From BS750m-G62 sp964577175 (GTDB taxonomy: Bacteria; Planctomycetota; Phycisphaerae; FEN-1346): a stretch of DNA of 8,164 nt. The notes under the pieces were generated by a model. That model was not told the origin of the DNA, did not search any database, and was given only the letters and a program-made list of their open reading frames with translations. Positions 4,679 through 8,164 of this stretch are shown here, piece after piece. Each line of letters begins with the position of its first letter. The stretch's first letter is position 1. Made by a program: the position numbers and the translations under genes. The stretch is from the NCBI GenBank assembly GCA_964577175.1, contig CAZNYC010000161.1, forward strand, positions 1 to 8,164, written 5' to 3'.

Positions 4679-7600
4679 ATGCTGGCCAAGCTTGTCGAGC
4701 TGTCGCTGAAGAATCGTCTGCTGGTGGTGCTGCTGACCGTCATCCTCTGCGCACTGGGCGTGTGGCGGTTGACCATGCTGCCGGTCGACGCCTTCCCCGA
4801 CACCACGCCGGTGCAGGTGCAGATCAACACCGTCGCGCCGGCGCTGAACCCGGAGGAGATCGAGCAACAGATCACGCTGCCGATTGAGCTGTCCATCGGC
4901 GGTCTGTCGGGCCTGGTCAACGTCCGCTCAATCTCCAAGTTCGGCTTCTCGCAGGTCGTTGCCACCTTCGATGACGAAACCGACATCACCGATGCCCGGC
5001 AGTACGTCTTCGAACGCATCAACGCCGTAGAGCTGCCCGAGAGGATCGAGCCGCCGCAGTTGGGCCCCATCGCGACCGGCCTGGGGGAGATCTTCCACTA
5101 CGTCGTCCGCTCCGAGGAGCCGAACCGTACGCTCGAGGAGCTGCGAACAATCCACGACTGGGTCATCAAGCCCGAACTGCGCAAGGTGCCCGGCGTTGCA
5201 GAAGTCAACGCCTGGGGCGGTGAGGTGAAGCAGTACCACGTGATCGTTTCGCCCGAGGCGCTGCTGAAGTTCGACCTGACCCTGGATGACGTCTTTGAGG
5301 CACTGGAGCAGAACAACACCAACGTCGGCGGCGGGCTGATCACCGCCGCGGGCGTCAGCGAGATGGTCCATGGCATCGGGCGGGTCTCCACCATCGAGCA
5401 GATCGAGAACATCGTTATCGCCTCCTACGACGGAAGCCCCGTTCACATCCACGACATCGCCGAGCAGGTGAGGATCGACCACGAGATCCGCCGCGGCGCG
5501 GTGACCGCCGACGGCCGGGGCGAGGTCGTGCTCGGATTGGCATTCATGCTCATGGGCGAGAACGGCAAGGTCGTCACCGACAACCTCAAGATGCAGCTCG
5601 AGCAGGTCCGGCGCGCCCTGCCCGAGGACGTTGTCGTCGAGGTTGTCTACGACCGGACCGAGTTGACCACCGCCGTGATCGGGACGGTGGAACACAACCT
5701 GCTGCTGGGAGCGGGCCTGGTGGTCCTGGTGCTTTTTCTGTTCATGGGCAACCTCCGGGCGGGCTTGCTGGTGGCGATCATCATCCCGCTGACGATGCTC
5801 TGCGCCATCCTGGGCATGTACGAGTTCGCCATCGCCGCCAGCCTGCTGAGCCTCGGGGCGATCGACTTCGGCATCATCATCGACGGCTCGGTGGTGATGA
5901 CGGACATCAACCAACGCAAACTCTTGGAGCGGTCGCGGCAGTTCGGGCGCAATCTGACGTCGTCGGAGCGGCTGGCGGTCGTCGCCGAGTCCGGCAAACA
6001 GGTGACCCGGCCGATCGCCTTCGGCCTGGGCATCGTGCTCATTGCCTTCCTGCCGGTGCTCACGCTGGAGGGGATCGAGGGGAAGATGTTCAAGCCGATG
6101 GCTTGGACGTTCATCTTCGCCCTGCTCGGCGCGATGGTGCTGGCCCTGACGCTCTCGCCCGTGCTGGGTTACTACTTCCTGCCGCGCCGGCCAAGGCGAC
6201 GCGAGAGCATCCTCGATCGCGTCTCGATAACGATCTACACCGTCTGCCTCAGAGGCGTGATGAAGTTGCGCTGGGGCGTCCTGCCGGCCGTGGTCGCGGT
6301 GCTGGCGCTGACGATCTGGCAGGCGACGCGCCTGGGCGGAGAGTTCCTGCCTCGCCTCAGCGAGGGGGCCATCGCCGTCAACACCATCCGCCTGGCGGGC
6401 ATCTCCATCGACGAGTCGGCCGCCTACAACACCCGGATCGAGCAACTGCTCAAGGAGAAGTTTCCCGACGAGGTCCGGCACGTGTGGAGCCGCATCGGGA
6501 CGGCCGAGGTTGCGACGGATCCGATGGGCACGGAACTGACTGACATCTTCGTCTCGCTCCACCCGCGCGAGCAGTGGACCCGCGCGAGCAGCCAGACGGA
6601 TCTCGTCGCCGCCATGCAGCAGGAACTGGCGGACCTGCCGGGGCTGAACATGGTCTTCACCCAGCCGATCGAGATGCGGCTGAACGAGATGATCTCCGGC
6701 ATCAGGTCGGACTTGGGGATCAAGATCTACGGCGACGACTTCGACGAGCTGGTCCGCATAGGCGACGACATCCAGCGCGTCCTGCTGCAGATTCCGGGTG
6801 CGTCGGACATCGCTGTCGACCAGGTGACCGGCCAGCCGATGCGCCAGGTCCGCGTCGATCAGGAAGCGATCGCCCGCCGCGGCGTTCCGGCGCGGCATGT
6901 GCTGGAGTTCGTCGAGGCCGTCGGCGGGCGGGCCGTCGGCGAGGTCTTCGAGGGACAGCGCCACTTCGACCTGGTCGTCCGGCTGCCGGATGCGCACCGC
7001 CGCGACGCCGATCTGCTGGGCGAGACGCTGGTGCCCACGGAGGCAGGCCAGCGCCTGCCGTTGCGCTCGCTGGCGTCGATCACGACCACCGAGGGATTCG
7101 CGACGATCAATCGCGAGTGGGGCCGCCGGCTCATCCGCGTGCAGTGCAACGTCGTCGGCCGGGACGTCACGTCGTTCATCGATGAGGCCAGGGAGCGGAT
7201 CGGGCGAGAGGTCGTCCTGCCGGAGGGGTACGTCGTCGAATGGGGCGGCCAGTTCGAGAACCTCCAGCGCGCCCAGAACCGGCTGATGCTGGTCGTACCC
7301 GCCACGCTGCTGCTGATCTTCGTGCTGCTGTACTTCAGCACGAAAAGGCTGCGGGATGTGCTGCTGATCTACACGGGCATCCCCTTCGCGCTGATCGGTG
7401 GGGTCTTCGCCCTGTGGCTGCGCGGCATCCCCTTCAGCGTCAGCGCCGCCGTAGGGTTCATCGCCCTCTCCGGCATCGCGGTGCTGGACGGACAGGTGAT
7501 GGTGGCGGCAATCCGCGGCTTCCGCGAGGACGGCCTGTCGCTGATCGAGGCGGTAATCGAGGGCGCGCGACAGCGCCTCCGCCCGGTCTTGGCAACCACC

Positions 7601-7840
7601 GTCACCGACGCCGCTGGATTTCTGCCAATGGCCCTCTCCACCGGCGTCGGCTCGGAGGTGCAGCGGCCGCTGGCGACGGTGGTAATCGGCGGCATTGTGA
7701 CCGCGACGATGCTGACTCTCTTCGTGCTGCCGGTCCTCTACGTCCTGTCGGAGCACTTGATCCGGCCCACCAGGCAACGTAGCGGGCCAGTCAGCGACGC
7801 CGCTGGTGGAGAGAATCGGGCAAGGCAGGAGACCGCATGA
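4679..7840 (+). CDS. czcA: CzcA-like heavy-metal efflux RND transporter (inner-membrane proton/cation antiporter)
   Basis: This 1053-residue protein is the energised pump of the HME-RND family, exchanging protons for divalent metal ions and feeding the CzcB/CzcC conduit. Length is normal for the family. TM1 is near residues 13-33. The first porter loop begins with LPVDAFPDTTPVQVQI. TM2-6 span about 340-500, TM7 about 532-550 and TM8-12 about 868-1025. The TM4 signature reads DFGIIIDGSVVMTDI, with D396, D402 and D409. CzcA proteins have aspartate, aspartate and glutamate here, so the third acidic residue is changed from Glu to Asp. TM10 reads GIAVLDGQVMV, with D937 where asparagine is usual. 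The periplasmic segment TQPIEMRLNEMISGIRSD (661-678) is CzcA-like. E670 occupies the place I align with the essential methionine M672 of CusA, arguing for divalent ions over Cu(I)/Ag(I). GAAGGAG lies 6 nt before ATG 4679. A fourth gene start overlaps the stop codon. Confidence 0.93.
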   Translation: MLAKLVELSLKNRLLVVLLTVILCALGVWRLTMLPVDAFPDTTPVQVQINTVAPALNPEEIEQQITLPIELSIGGLSGLVNVRSISKFGFSQVVATFDDETDITDARQYVFERINAVELPERIEPPQLGPIATGLGEIFHYVVRSEEPNRTLEELRTIHDWVIKPELRKVPGVAEVNAWGGEVKQYHVIVSPEALLKFDLTLDDVFEALEQNNTNVGGGLITAAGVSEMVHGIGRVSTIEQIENIVIASYDGSPVHIHDIAEQVRIDHEIRRGAVTADGRGEVVLGLAFMLMGENGKVVTDNLKMQLEQVRRALPEDVVVEVVYDRTELTTAVIGTVEHNLLLGAGLVVLVLFLFMGNLRAGLLVAIIIPLTMLCAILGMYEFAIAASLLSLGAIDFGIIIDGSVVMTDINQRKLLERSRQFGRNLTSSERLAVVAESGKQVTRPIAFGLGIVLIAFLPVLTLEGIEGKMFKPMAWTFIFALLGAMVLALTLSPVLGYYFLPRRPRRRESILDRVSITIYTVCLRGVMKLRWGVLPAVVAVLALTIWQATRLGGEFLPRLSEGAIAVNTIRLAGISIDESAAYNTRIEQLLKEKFPDEVRHVWSRIGTAEVATDPMGTELTDIFVSLHPREQWTRASSQTDLVAAMQQELADLPGLNMVFTQPIEMRLNEMISGIRSDLGIKIYGDDFDELVRIGDDIQRVLLQIPGASDIAVDQVTGQPMRQVRVDQEAIARRGVPARHVLEFVEAVGGRAVGEVFEGQRHFDLVVRLPDAHRRDADLLGETLVPTEAGQRLPLRSLASITTTEGFATINREWGRRLIRVQCNVVGRDVTSFIDEARERIGREVVLPEGYVVEWGGQFENLQRAQNRLMLVVPATLLLIFVLLYFSTKRLRDVLLIYTGIPFALIGGVFALWLRGIPFSVSAAVGFIALSGIAVLDGQVMVAAIRGFREDGLSLIEAVIEGARQRLRPVLATTVTDAAGFLPMALSTGVGSEVQRPLATVVIGGIVTATMLTLFVLPVLYVLSEHLIRPTRQRSGPVSDAAGGENRARQETA

Positions 7841-7944
7841 GACGCTACCGATGTGACTTGCAATTACCCGAACCGCCGCTGGCACACAGGCGATCTGCTG
7901 CTCCAGAACAAGCGGCAGGGATGGGCGTGCAGCATGGGCGATGA
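7837..7944 (+). pseudogene. Truncated start of a fourth operon gene
   Basis: ATG 7837 overlaps the czcA stop (ATGA) and has AGGAG at 7827-7831 with a 5-nt spacer, the hallmarks of a translationally coupled downstream gene. The frame gives only 35 residues, MRRYRCDLQLPEPPLAHRRS and so on, with no recognisable domain, before TGA at 7942. The probable reading is that a longer cargo gene began here and was cut by the recombination that joined this operon to the minus-strand module on the right. Only the first few codons may be original. A genuine 35-residue peptide cannot be excluded, but nothing in its sequence supports one. Confidence 0.45.
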
Positions 7945-8023
7945 CCTGGCGGAAGTGGTCGCTGCGGACGTGGACGCGGGTGCCGTCGGGCAGGCGCGGG
8001 GGGCGTGTCGTGGTGCGTGCCAT
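7841..8023 (-). pseudogene. Small uncharacterised gene of the integrative element, probably truncated at its 3' end
   Basis: ATG 8023 has AAGGAG (8038-8033) with a 9-nt spacer and lies 3 nt after the stop of the HARE-HTH gene, so it looks like the next cistron of a minus-strand operon. The first 31 codons (MARTTTRPPRLPDGTRVHV, then RSDHFRQVIAHA) have strongly GC-rich third positions typical of a real gene in this DNA. From about base 7930 downward that bias fades, and the frame then runs without a stop into the antisense of czcA as far as 4928. The antisense part is not a protein. The original 3' end is probably missing, with a break between about 7930 and 7841. I do not recognise the family; the N-terminus is basic and soluble. 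Confidence 0.45.
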
Positions 8024-8026
8024 GGC

Positions 8027-8164
8027 TCACTTCTCCTTCGTGGCGGCGAGGGCGAACCGGCCGCGGCCGACCTTGCGAAACCGCGAGTCTTTGCCCTTCT
8101 TCTGGTTCTCCCTCAGCAGGGCGCTGTACAACGTCGCCGCCGGCGTCGCGCTCTTGGTCTGCCA
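8027..8164 (-). CDS. HARE-HTH domain protein, C-terminal fragment (5' end outside the window)
   Basis: The frame is open from the window edge to TGA at 8027-8029, giving the last 45 residues of a protein. They start WQTKSATPAATLYSALLREN, then KKGKDSRFRKVGRGRFALA and a short basic tail. This matches the end of the HARE-HTH winged helix (HB1/ASXL/restriction endonuclease HTH): the 'T-P-x-A-T-L-Y-x-A-(I/L)-x-R-E' helix, the 'K-G-x-D-x-R-F' turn, and the 'G-x-G-x-F-A-L' strand. The family is proposed to bind DNA. Stand-alone versions occur, in my recollection, in planctomycete integrative elements near excisionase and integrase genes. The strand is the same as the xis/int pair at the other end of the window, which suggests one element. 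The missing N-terminal portion prevents saying whether another domain is attached. Confidence 0.75.
   Translation of the reverse strand, partial: WQTKSATPAATLYSALLRENQKKGKDSRFRKVGRGRFALAATKEK

Larger units (their letters stand above)
1..8164. mobile_element. Candidate integrative element remnant carrying a czc cargo operon
   Basis: Element-type genes lie at both edges on the minus strand (HARE-HTH and a small gene on the right; excisionase-like and a damaged integrase on the left), and the plus-strand metal efflux operon lies between them. This fits a mobile or formerly mobile genomic island. Neither attachment site nor outer boundary is inside the window, and no terminal inverted repeats or target duplications were found around the operon. 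The call rests on gene content and orientation only. Confidence 0.45.

Noticed and set aside
4928..7840. Very long minus-strand open frame covering almost all of czcA
   Set aside because: It is the antisense of an unmistakable RND transporter, is low in complexity with many His, Gln, Asp and Arg residues, and has no family motif. Long antisense frames are common in GC-rich genes.

Overview
The window is a GC-rich bacterial segment carrying a heavy-metal efflux operon of the CzcCBA type (RND tripartite pump). The operon is flanked on both sides, on the opposite strand, by pieces of an integrative element. No ribosomal or housekeeping marker is present. The style of the integrase and excisionase, the HARE-HTH tail and the Cys-rich adaptor all remind me of Planctomycetota (Phycisphaerae-like) genomes. 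That is recollection, not a database result.

Left flank (1-484, minus strand): an AlpA/excisionase-like helix-turn-helix gene (248-484) is followed by the start of a tyrosine recombinase (1-181). The recombinase runs off the window edge and appears to have lost about 200 residues internally and in frame. From 485 to 1075 I see no convincing gene, but there are two inverted repeats (820-847 and 864-882) that could be operators for the operon to the right.

Centre (1076-7840, plus strand): a small secreted Cys-containing protein (1076-1507) is followed by czcC (outer-membrane lipoprotein channel, 1636-3045), czcB (periplasmic adaptor, 3042-4643) and czcA (inner-membrane proton/metal antiporter, 4679-7840). 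czcC and czcB overlap by 4 nt (ATGA), and czcA follows 35 nt later behind a strong Shine-Dalgarno. The three products should form one envelope-spanning pump exporting divalent cations such as Zn, Co or Cd. The adaptor carries an N-terminal extension of four 25-residue Cys/His repeats plus a His-rich stretch, apparently a built-in periplasmic metal-binding module. CzcA has two conservative but unusual changes at its intramembrane polar sites. A fourth gene starts at 7837, overlapping the czcA stop behind its own Shine-Dalgarno, but it is cut off after at most 35 codons, so the operon looks truncated on the right.

Right flank (7841-8164, minus strand): the C-terminal 45 residues of a HARE-HTH protein (8027-8164) are followed 3 nt later by a small gene starting at 8023. 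Its reading frame runs into the antisense of czcA, so its natural end is probably missing. The two flanks together look like one minus-strand element (HARE-HTH, small gene, xis, int), with the metal operon lying between its parts as inverted cargo. No metal-responsive regulator gene is inside the window.
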